A DNA stretch of 64,000 nt from Ophiobolus disseminans (lineage: Eukaryota > Ascomycota > Dothideomycetes > Pleosporales > Phaeosphaeriaceae), in the NCBI GenBank assembly GCA_010093685.1, contig MU006225.1:68507-132506 (forward strand), read 5' to 3'. Position 1 is the stretch's first letter; every line of letters starts with the position of its first letter. Below, piece by piece: positions 23,909-35,643 of the stretch. Under the pieces are notes generated by a model. It worked only from the letters and a program-made list of their open reading frames with translations. It was not told the origin of the DNA and did no database searches. Made by a program: the position numbers and the translations under genes.

Positions 23909-24696
23909 CTTCGCTTTGACCTGTTTCTTAGTCTCCTCTTCGCTGTCTTCTTGCAGTGTTATGCAGGGTGGCGGCAGCTGTCTATCGACCTCTCGTTGCG
24001 GTGATATCAGCGGGCTTGCAGGCAGCGGCACGCGGTGCGGCTCAACGTCGGCGTGGAGGACGGCGGTGACTCGGTCGACAGATGCGGAGATCTGGTCGAT
24101 GTTCTTCTTTTGGACGAGTTCGAGGAGGGAAGGTCGGGCTCTCAGGCGTGGACGAAGACCAAGCATTCACGCTGCAGGTTGTGGTTGAGCCGTGCAAGAG
24201 CTCCACTAACAGCCACGCTAGCGAGGTCAGAGCTCCCTCGCACACCCCACGCCTGTCATCATCGAATACACTTGTTGCACAGTCCTACTTGATGAGATAT
24301 CACCATTTATTTGGTTGTTTTATAGTTTTTCTCGGTGATACTCCCGAGTGCCGCTGCTGTGATGCCTATGGGCAGAAGCATCTGTTCGTCACGTATTTTG
24401 GTCTTGGCTAGTTACGGTACGTCATAACCCAGACCCTCACAAAGCCATAACGTTATGCAACTCGGTAAGTCACAAAAGCCAGAATCAGATACACTATCCT
24501 GTCTACGCACAGACATCTTTAAGAATTCGAACAGCTATCCTATACGTAGGTGTCGTCGTCAAGCTTAGCCTTTTTTGGCTCTCACGACTTACTGAGAGGC
24601 ACAAGGCATACAACCAATTTTCCGACATCTTTACTATTAACAAGGAAGCAATCATGATTCGAGTCCGTGCTCTTCGAGAAAACCACAAAATAATAA
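23909..24696. other. Intergenic, 788 bp, VMA1 upstream region
   Basis: The first ~260 bp upstream of the chosen VMA1 ATG are open in the VMA1 frame back to an ATG at 24166. The rest is the 3' flank of the rhodopsin-domain gene. No other feature seen. Confidence 0.4.
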
Positions 24697-26054
24697 TCAC
24701 CAAGACCATCTCGCCCTCCCACCACTCTTTTTCCTCCCCTTCCACACGCTCGCCGGCACCGCAAGTGACCCTCGCCTGATACTCATCGCAACAGCTGTAT
24801 CTCTCCTACCCCGCTCCACGTCCTCTTGCTTCTTCCCCTCACTCTCCAACACCGCTTCATCGAGCAAGCTCAGCCCCGTCATCGCCCTCCATACCCTCGC
24901 ATCTTCCGCCGCAGACACCGGCTGCTCTGACACCATTGCCGGTATGAAGCGTGCAAACAGCGGCTTCATCACGAGTAGCGATGCGCAGATGATGGCGACG
25001 TTGAGTTCGAGCGTTGACCATATGAGTGCGAATGTGCCGGATTCTGATGTAGTTAGATATGGAATTGATGAGGGTCAGAGAGGATGGGACGTACTTGTAA
25101 CTTTTCCCTCTCGCGCAAAGTGATACACTAGCACTAGACGCAGGATACTAACTATGCAAACCCTCCACAACCACATCAGTCTCATATCGCGGAACAGGAG
25201 GAAGGTCGATGACCTACACTCCGCCCAACCCAAACACACCCAAAAGCCCTGCCTTCTGCCTCCTCGGCAACTTCAGTCTACCCACAACCGGAATCGGCAA
25301 TATCCCTATCATCGCCAGTATTAGCTCCTCTCCACCAATACAACCCACATCCTACTCACAAATAACCCAATCCAGTCCCACGCCCACCACCCCCGTCGTC
25401 AAAAAATGCCTCTGCGCATCCCCACACTCGCCCACACCCTCCCTTACATCCCAATACCTGTGCACCGGATCGCACAAAAACACAACGCCAAACACGCCCC
25501 ACGCCGCCGCGCCCAGTATAGCCACCTGCAATACGATGCATGCCCACGCGACGGGCCGCACGAGGCTGAAGAGCCGGAGGTATTGGATGCAGAAGGACGC
25601 TTTGATGAGGTTTGTGGAGAGGTGGTAGAGAAGGGATTGTGCGAAGATGAGGCGGAGTGTTATGCGGGGGGAGGGGGTGTGGAATTCTGTAAACATTAGG
25701 ATCGATGGAAGGAAGGAGAGTTTGGGGGTGGGGTGGGAGGGACGGACCGCCGCCAATTAGGGCTGTGAATGCTACGGATAGGAGCTTTGCGAGCGTGTTA
25801 GCTAGGCACAATGGGAGGAAGGGAAATATACACACCATAGCCAACGTAACCATCCAATCCTCCGTCCCAACACTCCCTTTCCGACTCATCATGCGACTGT
25901 ACCACCTCAGCCCAACGATAACGAGCGCGAGCGCGGTGCATAGGACGGCTGGTAAGAGTGCGTCGTAGTGAATGTGTGCTGTTGCTTGGGAGGAGAGCAT
26001 GAACCAGCTTGGTGAGTGGGTGTGCATTGTGGCATTGGAATGTGTCGATGGCAT
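24697..26054 (-). CDS. Fungal rhodopsin-domain integral membrane protein (PTH11-like)
   Basis: Six exons, 25836-26054, 25748-25784, 25360-25686, 25218-25305, 25095-25147 and 24697-25043, give 356 residues. Seven hydrophobic segments are visible: ALLPAVLCTALALVIVGLRW; LLSVAFTALIGG; LYHLSTNLIKASFCIQYLRLF; WACIVLQVAILGAAAWGVF; VGLDWVIWILPIPVVGRL with the PRRQK motif; GLLGVFGLGG; and FALIWSTLELNVAIICASLL. Order and motifs fit the fungal rhodopsin-like domain found in surface receptors of ascomycetes. The tail is basic and Ser-poor. The exon 2 end uses a weak GTCCGT donor and the exon 5 acceptor is chosen to avoid an immediate stop, so those two junctions are less sure. Confidence 0.82.
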
Positions 26055-28241
26055 AAAGAGTGTTGGGTACAGGAGTGCAGTTCACGAGCGATGATATGGC
26101 ATGGCGCTGATCAGTGGCACCGCGGTTGGTTGAGCGGATGAGGTTCTTTGGTTGACATGATGTAGCCTGCAGGAACGACAAAGGGCCCCAATGCCTTCCC
26201 ATGGTTCAGTGCGTTTGATAATGGATTGCCATGCGAGGAAACAAAGTAGAAATGTGCCATTGTGATAATATGACGGTACGGTTTGCTGCTTGCCGTTTCA
26301 CTACGTTTATCTTGAGGAATATATTGGTGGGGGAAGTCGTGGTATCTGGTAGCCTTGCGGGTGTTGACGGCAGAGGCCGTTGGAAGTTTGGTAGTACCAT
26401 GGTCTGAGGAGGGGTTGGCGTGTGTTCGGCCGAGCATGAATTGCTTACACTTGCGTATCGGACGATGCGTTACTGTGATCAGTCTTGTCTTGTGCAGCGA
26501 CCATAACACTTCGTTCTACCTCAAGGGAAGATGGCAAGTTCGAATTCGCCTTCTTTAGGTTGAGAAAGATAGTTAGCTACTAAGGGCGGACCTTGTGTTC
26601 TTAAAAAGTCGCTTCATATGTATGAGGGACATGTTCTAATTCGGCATTTGTCGGTGATATCGAGGTGTTCGACTGCCCGGCGTTGGCGGCTGATGTATGT
26701 GCATGCTGTGAATCTTGATTTGGACAAAGTTTAAAATGCTGCTAGGACAGAAACAGCTGTCTTCAAAAGAACAGAACGCTCTACGTGGGTTTGCAATGTC
26801 TTCCAGCTGAAAAATGCTATACCCTGAGAACCTTCACCGCCAGAAGCTCAAGCAAAGTAGTCAATAGGCCTGAACAGGCACAGTGTACTCACCTTGACGA
26901 CGATCAAGACACCGAACTCATCTCACTGTGCGAACGTCAACTCTATGTGATCCCACTCCCCTTTTGTTTGATTAGGCGGCCACGTCGTGCTACAGTTGTT
27001 GAGGTCCCAGATCATGCATGTAGTGTCTTGGAGTCCCGACTTATGGGAGTATGATCCAGCGGCATCCCGCCACGGGAAATCAAATACTTTCACGGCACAA
27101 CAGCCACGATCCTTGGTCTCGGTACCGATCTATTTGTAGTCGACATTCTGGGTTTGCGACAGCTGCACGCATCAAGCCACATAATCGTCTCTCGTGCGTA
27201 TCGAGATGCATATACGTGCCGTGACTTGGCTTCGGTTCGAGGTAGGTCGTTCGGGATGACGATGATCGCAGCGTGGGCCAGGACACACGGGCCCCCGGTT
27301 ACCTTATCATTTTCCAGAGCCTTGGTGGGCCATAAAGCAGAAAAGTAAGAAGATTCAGAGGCCACCGCGGCAGGAATCGTACCACATGGCATCCGTGAAA
27401 ATGCAGCGACAAGGGTCTAAGTGGGCTATCGTGCGTTGATGGGTCTTGCGTCCTTGTCTTGGTCTGAGAATACATGTAACTAGCGACGTTGGCATCTTGA
27501 CGTGTTGGCATTTTGCATCTAGATTGACGAAAGCTCATACCCCTGGAGTCATTCCTGGAGCGCCATGGCCATAATCCAAGGTTCGGGGATAGACATCTGA
27601 TATCGTGTCGTGTTGCGATCGGCAAACGAAGTATCGGGATTGGACATTGGCTACAAGGCAAGGCTTGATTGTCTTGGGTGCAAGCATACGCGAGATGGAT
27701 GTGGGCATCACCACGCGGTGTTGTGTTTTGAGGATGCGTAGGCGTGCTGACATGGATCGTTAGCGCATAACTAAGTGCTGATATTTGGAATACTAACCAC
27801 CAAACGCCCGGTAGTCACCGACCACCTTCGCGTGCGCGCCTCCGAGGCCCCTCCAATCCCCACGATTTGTCAACTTCATCGGATCTTCCGTGCATGCATC
27901 CCTTCATTTGCAAAGATTTGTTGGGTCCAACTCCACTCCTCTATTTCCATTGGACGTGTCTCACCGACCCGACAATTTACCTGGCAAAATTTCTCCTTCT
28001 GTCATGATTTGAACCGCCATGTCATACGCTACCAACCGAAGTTCTTATCGTGCGTCTGCGGCAAGTCGGTCATTTGAGTAATGTTGGAGGGCTCTTCCCT
28101 CAAGCGTCAGAGAATGTTTCGTGCTGGTGTTGGTGTCGCAGGCTCGACCATGCGGGACTTATAGTCCGCCCGTGGCCTTGACAAATTGCAAATCGAAGGA
28201 TTATATCTCGCTGCAGGGTTCGATAACCGTGTCCATCCAGC
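26055..28241. other. Gene-poor stretch, 2.19 kb
   Basis: Contains the rhodopsin-domain gene's promoter. Several ORFs of 60-130 codons occur on both strands (for example 26111-26509 minus and 27299-27661 minus), but none has a signal peptide, domain, conserved-looking block or splice continuity I can defend. I see no transposon ends or long repeats. Confidence 0.4.
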
Positions 28242-28529
28242 ATGTCTTCTCGTTCCACTCGATCATCTGCATCCCGAGCCTCAGCCACCTCTTCATCAGC
28301 AACCATGACTTCGGTTGAGGCCCGCCAATCATCGCATCCGTATCTGACACCCAACCGAGCGTCTACTATCTCGACATGGCAATCATCGCTGCCTGAACGC
28401 AAATTACAGTTTTCAATGACATCCGAGGCCGACGCCGAGTCCCGAAAGGCTGCAGTCGAAGCCTACCAACAACTCAAACTGTCGCTGTTCTCAAGAGCTG
28501 GCACATCCGCCGCACATCAACCAAGCTGA
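28242..28529 (+). CDS. Small Ser-rich hypothetical protein
   Basis: Intact 95-codon frame from the ATG at 28242 with no intron. The N-terminal third is Ser/Arg/Thr-rich (SSRSTRSSASRASATSSSAT) and probably disordered. The C-terminal part, residues ~60-85 (DAESRKAAVEAYQQLKLSLF), looks like a single amphipathic helix. There is no signal peptide or known domain. It stands alone in a gene-poor stretch. Codon use and an ordered helix after a disordered segment favour a real gene, but only transcript evidence would settle it. Confidence 0.42.
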   Translation: MSSRSTRSSASRASATSSSATMTSVEARQSSHPYLTPNRASTISTWQSSLPERKLQFSMTSEADAESRKAAVEAYQQLKLSLFSRAGTSAAHQPS

Positions 28530-29198
28530 ACGCAGTTGTGACGAATTTGATTACACCGTATCTCAGGTGGACCCGATGGAAGCAAGCCAAGCGTAGAGTG
28601 TGTGCATGACTGGGCTGTCAGTAATCGCATCGTCCATGCCCTCGACGTGAGCGTCTCGAAAACGAAGTCTCGGCATTCCAGAGTCAATCGATGAACCAAC
28701 ACCAGACGGATCCTACACGTCCGGGGCCAAGTGGAGTGTTCGAGTGAAGAGACGAGCTCACAGGAGGTGTGATAAGCTAGGGATTTCTGTTGTGCACGTG
28801 GAAAAGATCAAAGATGAAGCAACCAAGAATGTTGCTTGTTCAACGGGGCCGCCAGCTGAAGAAGCGAGAGCCGCTCGATTGGTAGTGCGGATCAGACTTG
28901 AAGGTTGGACTCGTGAAGCTTGGTGTGGATGATGCACAATACCGTCTTATATAAATTTTCATAGAGGGCGACATATCGTCAATGAGTATCGATGTCGTTC
29001 AATCAAGGGTGACAGGACAACAGTGCAAGTGGGTGACTGCAACCTCATGCATTCCGGGCTATCGATAGCGCGGACGCTAACCTAGCGTACCGTCCGTGCG
29101 CCCAAAAGTTGAAGATCGCCGTTGTTCGCGTCGCTCACAACCACGAAACCACAATTAGCCAACGACCACTACTGTACTTGCTGCCACCAATCATCGAG
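28530..29198. other. Intergenic, 669 bp
   Basis: Between the small Ser-rich ORF and the MPP6-like gene. The MPP6 promoter should lie in its right half. No recognisable element. Confidence 0.4.
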
Positions 29199-30104
29199 AT
29201 GTCTTCCAATACGCCGAAAACGATGTCGAGCCGCCTCATGACAATGAAGGTGAAATCGACCCCAAACACTTGCGCATAGCAAAGGCTAACATTAAACAGT
29301 TCATGCAACGCTCCGCCTCGAAAGCCACTGCCTCCTCGCCATCGACGCCCAATGGACCGCCCTCGAAGAAGGTGCGCCTTTCGAGTGGCCGCTCCGCACC
29401 TGGCACACCCGGAACACCAGATCATGTCATTCTGCAGTCGGCGCTGGAGGCAGAGGAGAAGAAGAGACAAGAAGCCCTGGACAAAGCTGCGCAACACACT
29501 GGTGAAACGAAGTGGGTGCTGAGCTTCCACGATCCGCTAGATGGCAAGCGACAGGAAGCTCTGCAGGTCAGACAAGCAGGCTTCGCAGAAATCGATGCAG
29601 ATGGCGACTCATCAAATGACGAGGAAGAAGCTCATCCTTCGAGGAAGACTATGAGGAAAACGTATGGTAGCGGCGTGAAGAGAAAAGAGGCATGATTGCT
29701 CGGAAACATCTTTACGATGTCTGGCTAACCCCGCGCAGAAGCCCGTCGTCTTTGTGAAGACAGAAGAATCCGAAGGAGAGGTCGATTCACACTCTGGAGA
29801 GTCCTCTGACGACTTCGATAGCGACGATCCCACAGCTGCACTTATACGAGAGACGAGGCGCGAAGTAGCCGCAGAGAAGCGCAAGGGTCGCGAGCCGAAG
29901 TCACAGCAGGGGAGATCACCGAATGGGGACATGAGTCTCCACGGCTTGAGTTCTCTCTCTGGTGACCGAGGAGCTCCTAAAGAGAGAAACTTGAGCAACG
30001 TGGAGTGTTTTAGATGTGGGCAAACAGGACATCTCCAGACCAGCTGTCCCACACCACGCGGAGGTGCAGGTAGAGGTCGAGGCAGAGGCAGGGGGCGAAG
30101 GTAA
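29199..30104 (+). CDS. MPP6: MPP6-like nuclear exosome cofactor with C-terminal CCHC zinc knuckle
   Basis: Three exons: 29199-29249, 29300-29674 (or to 29689) and 29739-30104. They give 263 residues. The first intron splits the motif SSRLMTMK|FMQR, which matches the conserved MPP6 N-terminal motif (S.R...MKFM.R) that binds the exosome. A GETKWVLSFHDP segment at ~95-105 resembles the second conserved Trp-containing block. After an acidic region (ESEGEVDSHSGESSDD) comes a zinc knuckle, CFRCGQTGHLQTSC, and an RG-rich tail, both RNA-binding features. The second intron has either a GT donor (GTGAAG, 29675) or a GC donor (29690); both keep frame. Role: nuclear RNA surveillance with the exosome and Mtr4, inferred from the motif. 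Confidence 0.75.
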
Positions 30105-30196
30105 CTCAACGCGCTTCAATAACCTCGCTACCCTGTGATAGGTCTATGTACTCCGATGATACCCGGCGACAACAGTCGTCTGCCGTTCGACGATGG

Positions 30197-30808
30197 TCAG
30201 CCTACCTTGTTTCCATCTTCGATGAGCAGATACTCATCCCCCACCATCATCTTCATAAGCTTGTCGTCCATGAAGTTGTCGTGGTCGCTGCTGAGCGCCG
30301 CGCCATCCTTGTCGTAGAGAAACTTTGCAAGCGCCAGGTAGTCCGGGAAGACAAAGGTGCAGATGGCATCGTAGTCCATTAATTGCGCCTTGCCGTGCAT
30401 TATGTCCTGGATCATCTTCCTGTCGCGCTCAAGATGGTACGTCTGCGAGACATGAGCTTCTGGCTGATGGGGGCAATATTACGCGTAATGAGCAGGAGGG
30501 GTTACAAGGCTGTAGCTGATGATGCCATGTCGCTGCAGAATTGGGGCAGCCCGCTGCGCATGCTTGGTGTTGTAATAGTCAATGAAATCTTCGTCTGACA
30601 TGCCCTCCTTCTTCTTGACGTATATGGTCGCTTTGACTACCTTGCGGAAGCCCAATGTCTTCGGATATCCTGCCTCGAATGCCTTCGGTACCATGTTGGA
30701 CAGTGATGCGTACAGCCTTACAATAGGACCGGGCTTGTCAAAGACACAGGCGGCCCAGGCCATCGCTACCGAGGCAGCGGGACATGGGTTTGGCGTCCGC
30801 CGCATCAT
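30197..30808 (-). CDS. EthD-domain protein (dimeric alpha-beta barrel)
   Basis: Two exons, 30506-30808 and 30197-30442 (63-bp intron), give 182 residues. The body matches the EthD/ferredoxin-like barrel: KVVKATIYVKKKEGMSDEDFIDYYNTKHAQRAAPIL, then SYSL|TYHLERD across the splice, and FVFPDYLALAKFLYDKD...DDHDNFMD. Fungal members include polyketide dehydratases and proteins of unknown role. No polyketide synthase is nearby, so a function cannot be assigned. The start is uncertain: ATGs at 30808 and 30805 precede ~45 residues of weak similarity, and an internal ATG (MVPKAFEAG) may be used. It is divergent from STE23 with ~200 bp between starts. Confidence 0.82.
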
Positions 30809-31008
30809 TGCTCGCACTGCACAATTTCAAGGCGGATGCACTCAACGCTCCCCGCAGCAGCACCCCAGTCGTGTCTCACCGCTCTTTGTTTGCAGCGGCA
30901 TCGCACCTTCTTTCACTCTTGATTGGGACAGGCAGTCGCGCTGTGTGTTTGACAGGGTCGGTCAAGTGGTGTTTGACCAACGTCACGCGTCCGCTAGGAG
31001 CTCTGTAG
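30809..31008. promoter_or_regulatory. Compact divergent promoter between the EthD gene and STE23
   Basis: Only 200 bp separate the two outward-facing starts, so the promoters overlap or are shared. No TATA box is obvious. If STE23 translation starts at 31282 instead, the shared region would be ~470 bp. Confidence 0.45.
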
Positions 31009-34000
31009 ATGAGAATACCCCGAGGCGCACGACAGTATCTGGGGAATCTGTCGCTCGTACCACCACGCCGAACACTCATTGCACTTTCACCCGCTGCCCA
31101 GGCACCAGCTCGCTACACGACAGCGTCGTCACGTTGCTCAGCTACTGCTCTTCCCGCCACTAGTCTCCGGCCAATTCGCCGCATATATAAGCCAGCCGCG
31201 CTCCAGGCTGCAGCGTCTGCACCACTTGCAGTTCGCCGAAGCCTCAAAGGAACATCAAGAATTGAGACAAATACAGGCAATATGGGGGAAGAGCTGGGAA
31301 GGAGCGCTACGGCGCGCATAGAGGATTTGGAGAGGCCGCTGCTTGATGACAGGTCCTACAGGGTCATCACACTGCAAAACCAGCTCGAAGTCCTTCTGAT
31401 ACATGAGGCTGGCACAGACAAGGCTAGCGCGGCGCTGGATGTCAACGTGGGTAGCTTCAGCGATGCGAAGGACATGCCGGGCATTGCGCATGCGGTAGAG
31501 CATTTGCTCTTCATGGGCACCGAGAAGTACCCCGAGGAGAATGCGTACAACAAATTCCTCACAACCCATGGCGGGTACTCGAACGCCTTCACCGCCTCCA
31601 CCTCGACCAACTACTACTTCGAGCTGTCCTACCCCTCCTCCACGCCCACCAGCAGTGCAGCAGCTACCCCGAATGCCTCCTCGATAAACCTACCTGCATC
31701 AAAAGAAAAGGATCAATCACCGCTGTGGGGTGCATTGGATCGTTTTGGCCAGTTCTTCATCTCTCCGCTGTTTCTCGAGGACACAGTGGACCGCGAGATC
31801 AAGGCTGTAGACTCAGAGAACAAGAAGAACCTGCAGAACGACCAGTGGCGGTTGCACCAGCTCAACAAGGCGCTAGCGAACCCAGAACACCCATATTGCC
31901 ACTTCTCTACAGGCAGCTGGAAGACTCTGCACGATGAGCCTCTTGCGCGCGGCGTTAAGATTAGGGACGAATTTATGAGATTCCATTCCAACAACTATTC
32001 CGCAAACCAGATGAAGCTTGTTGTGCTAGGCCGTGAGAGCTTAGATACCTTGGAAGAGTGGGTCGACGAGGTCTTTGCCCAAGTACCCAATAAAGACTTA
32101 GGACGGAGGCGCTGGGACATGCCAGTTTATACTGAGAACGAACTTTTGACGCAGACCTTTGCGAGACCAGTCCTAGAAACTAGATCACTCGAGATCATGT
32201 TCGCCTACCGCGACGAGGAAGCCTTCTATGAGTCGCAGCCTTCACGATATCTTAGTCACTTGATCGGCCACGAGGGTCCTGGAAGTATACTAGCCCACAT
32301 TAAGGCGAAGGGCTGGGCGAACGGCCTTGGTGCTGGTGGTTCCTCGCTTTGCCCTGGCTCTGGATTGTTCAGTATCAGCGTGAAGCTTACAGAAGAGGGT
32401 CTAAAGAACTACAAGGAGGTCGCCAAGATCGTCTTCCAGTACATCGGAATGATGCGAGAGCAACCTCCCCAGAAGTGGATAGTCGATGAGCAGATGCGAA
32501 TCAGCGAGGTCGGATTCCGTTTCAAGCAAAAGAGCCCTCCCAGTCGAACAGTCAGCTCCCTAGCGGGTACCATGCAGAAGCCTTACGATCGTAAGAGCCT
32601 GCTGAGCGGTCCAGCGATAATCAAGCGATTTGACTCCGACCTTCTTAGCGAAGCTATGTCATATCTACGACCTGACAACTTCAGAATAAATATTGTTAGC
32701 CAGGACTTTCCGGGTGGTTGGGACAAGAAAGAAAAGTGGTACGGCACAGAGCACAAGGTCGAGAAAATACCCCAAGATTTTCTTGCCGAAATCAAAGCTG
32801 CATTCGAGAGCAAGAAGCGATCGTCTGAGCTCCATTTCCCCCACAAGAACGAGTTCATTCCAAGCAGATTGGACGTGGAGAAGAAAGAGGTAGACGAGCC
32901 AACAAAGGAGCCTAAGCTGATTCGTAATGATGAGAATGTGCGGATATGGTGGAAGAAGGACGATCAGTTCTGGGTGCCCAAAGCAAACGTCCACATCTAC
33001 TTCCGCACACCGATCACGACTGTCACAGCACGCGTCACTCTCATGTGCACTTTGTACCGTGAGCTTGTGAACGATGCCCTTTCCGAGTACTCGTATGATG
33101 CAGACATTTCCGGCCTCGTCTACGACTTCACCAACCACGTTAGCGGGTTTTCGGTTACCGTCAGTGGCTACAACGATAAGCTGCACGTACTGTTGGAGAA
33201 AGTTCTGATACAGATGAGGGACATTGAGGTCAAGCAAGAACGCTTCGACATCATCCATGAGCGGATGACTCGCTCCCTGCGTAACTGGGACTACGGCCAG
33301 CCTTTCCACCAGGTTGGTACGTACTCACGAGCATTCAAGAACGAAAAGGTTTTCATGAACGAAGAGCTGTCGAAGGAGTTGGAAGGGGTGACCGCGCAAG
33401 ATGTGCGACAGTTTTGCCCACAAATGCTTGCGCAGTGTCAGCTTGAAATACTAGCACACGGAAACCTCTATAAGGAGGAGGCGCTAAAAATCGCGGATCT
33501 GGTCGAGCGAGCACTGAAGCCACGCAAACTTCCAGCGAACCAGATTCCTATTCGGCGGAATCTGGTATGGCCGGCTGCATGCAACTTCATCTACGAGAAG
33601 CAATTGAAGGATCCAGCGAACGTTAATCACTGTATTGAGTACAGTTTGTTTGTTGGCGCTCGCTTCGACATAGACACGCGCGCTAAGCTCATGCTACTGA
33701 GCCAAATGACGGATGAGCCATGCTTCAACCAGCTGCGCACAATCGAGCAGCTTGGCTATGTTGTCTTCTCTGGCCAGAGCTTCATGGACACGTGGGCGGG
33801 CTACAGGATACTCATTCAGAGTGAAAAGGACTGCAGATATCTCGAGGGCCGTATCGAGAATTTCCTCAACACGTTTGAGAAGATCCTCGAGGAGATGAGC
33901 GAGGACGAATTCGATGGACACAGGAAGGCAATGATCACTAAGCGCTTGGCGAAGCTGAAGAACCTATCGCAAGAGGACAACAGGTTCTGGAATCATATCT

Positions 34001-34635
34001 ACAGCGATTCCTATGATTTCTTGCAAGGTATGCAGTTCTCAAGAACTATCGGTTGAAGTTGATGCAAAGCTAACAATACCATAGCTGACACCGACGCCGA
34101 GCACCTTGACAAGCTCACCAAGAAAGACATGGTAGACTTCTATGCTCACCACATCTCTCCCTCATCGGCCAAGCGCTCCAAGCTTTCGGTGCACCTTCAA
34201 GCGCAGTCCAAGCCCAAGGAGCTTTCACTTGATGAGAAGAAGGCTTCCGCCATTGCCGCTCTTCAGATCATTCTCAAGGAACACAAAATCGAGATCAAAC
34301 TGGAAGACCTCAAGACTCACATCGACAACGCTACCACCGCCGAGGCCATCCCCGGCGCCATTTCTAAGTACCTAAATGGTATCATAGGACTTGAACAAAG
34401 TGTCGCGGACAAGGTTCTCGACGAAGCCAAAGCCGCGCTAGGCGTCGCGGACTCTGGTCTACCGGCCGAACCCGAAGTCCTAGACGAAACTGCCGATGTC
34501 AAGAGCGTGACTGACGCGAGTCATCCGGTTCTCATCAAGGACATCCACGCGTGGAAGGCAGGTGTGCAGATTAGCGCCGGTGTAAGGCCGGTGCGCAATC
34601 TGGAGGAGTTCGTTGAGGTTGCGGAGAAGCTGTGA
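31009..34635 (+). CDS. STE23: Insulysin-type M16 metallopeptidase (STE23/IDE)
   Basis: Two exons, 31009-34027 and 34085-34635 (57-bp intron), give 1189 residues. The zinc-binding inverted motif HAVEH is at 161-165 and the third ligand fits Glu270 in AVDSEN. The four-domain M16 layout is complete to a C-terminal helical tail. In yeast this enzyme trims a-factor and degrades small peptides. The first ~90 residues are basic, rich in Arg/Ala/Ser and low in acidic residues, like a mitochondrial presequence. An internal ATG at 31282 (MGEELGRS) gives the cytosolic-like form. A Ser/Thr/Ala-rich insert (residues ~210-232) is extra compared with yeast. Confidence 0.96.
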
Positions 34636-34887
34636 AGGTCCTGACGTGACTCAGTAGCGGCGACAGTTAGCTGAGCGAAAGGTGAACGTGGGTACGGAAC
34701 TTATACGTTGCTCTGGCATGAGCGAATGAATCAGATGGGTACGAGCGAATGAATGGAATAGCTCACGTTTATATGCATTGCCATGTATGTCAAACCTTGA
34801 GATTCCTCTAATCCGGGCTCTGTCGTTCGTGCACCTCATCCGGGCAACTCCCTCCAACCTCCGCCAAACGCACGCATACCCACCCAC

Positions 34888-35312
34888 CTAGTACGCAAAA
34901 CACCTATTCAGCTCCCTACACTTTGCCACTTCGTCCTTACAATATGGATTTTTTCCCTCACACCAGGCTATATCCGCGCATCCTGCTGGGAGCTACCTGT
35001 CACCCGGTCAGCACATTTTTTCCTTGGAGCAGGAGACCGTGGTGTGCACGCACTCTATGTTTTCGTCGCATTGGATGACCTGGAGGGAGGGTAAATATGG
35101 TTTGAGGTAAGTGGGCAAGAGGGGAGAGGGAGAGAAGATGATGGGGTGGAGAAGAGGGAATGGTGTACCGATTTCCGATCCTTTGCGCAGCACGCTTTGC
35201 CAGGCCCGCATGGGAAGGTCTTGCAATCGGACTCTGGGAAGGGTCTGGGGGAGGCTGAGGCGTGGAGGGCGAGCGTGAGGGTGAGTGTTAGGGAGAGAGA
35301 GTGGAGGAACAT
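34888..35312 (-). CDS. Small secreted cysteine-rich protein SSP-A (array unit 1)
   Basis: The ATG at 35312 starts a clear signal peptide (MFLHSLSLTLTLTLALHASA) followed by a Cys-rich region. Exon 1 is 35169-35312. Its 89-bp intron ends CTCCAG and exon 2 starts at 35079 (VIQCDENIEC). From 35079 the same frame runs 64 codons to a TAG at 34888-34890 but is broken by TGA (35008-35010) and TAG (34993-34995). A 57-bp intron (34993-35049, GTGCAC...TGCTGAC...GTAG) would remove both and give 92 residues. Otherwise the protein ends at 35008 with 71 residues and 8 Cys. The distal part (GCADIAWCEGKNPYC...) aligns with SSP-B. Function unknown; a secreted effector or defence peptide is a guess. Confidence 0.62.
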
Positions 35313-35643
35313 TTTGGATTTGGGCTATTTGATATAACGTGATTAGATCGCGGTGTTGTTGATGAGGAGAGTTGTGTGGGTAGGAGAAGGGGGGATGATA
35401 AGGCTTTATAGGGCAGATGAATTTGTCGCGGGGAAGCTGGTCATCGTTTCGGGAGTCATGGCTGCTGTTGGAAGGGATGAGTTGTTCTGGGAGTGAGTGT
35501 ACAAAGCTCCAAGTCATGCATAACTCCAAGGCTGACTTTACAGTGATAAGTTCATTGAGTATATAGGCCGATAGATCATATCAGACTGAAAAAGACCCAG
35601 CATTCGCAGTACATAATCCTAGGTGCCTTCCACTCTTCAAAAG

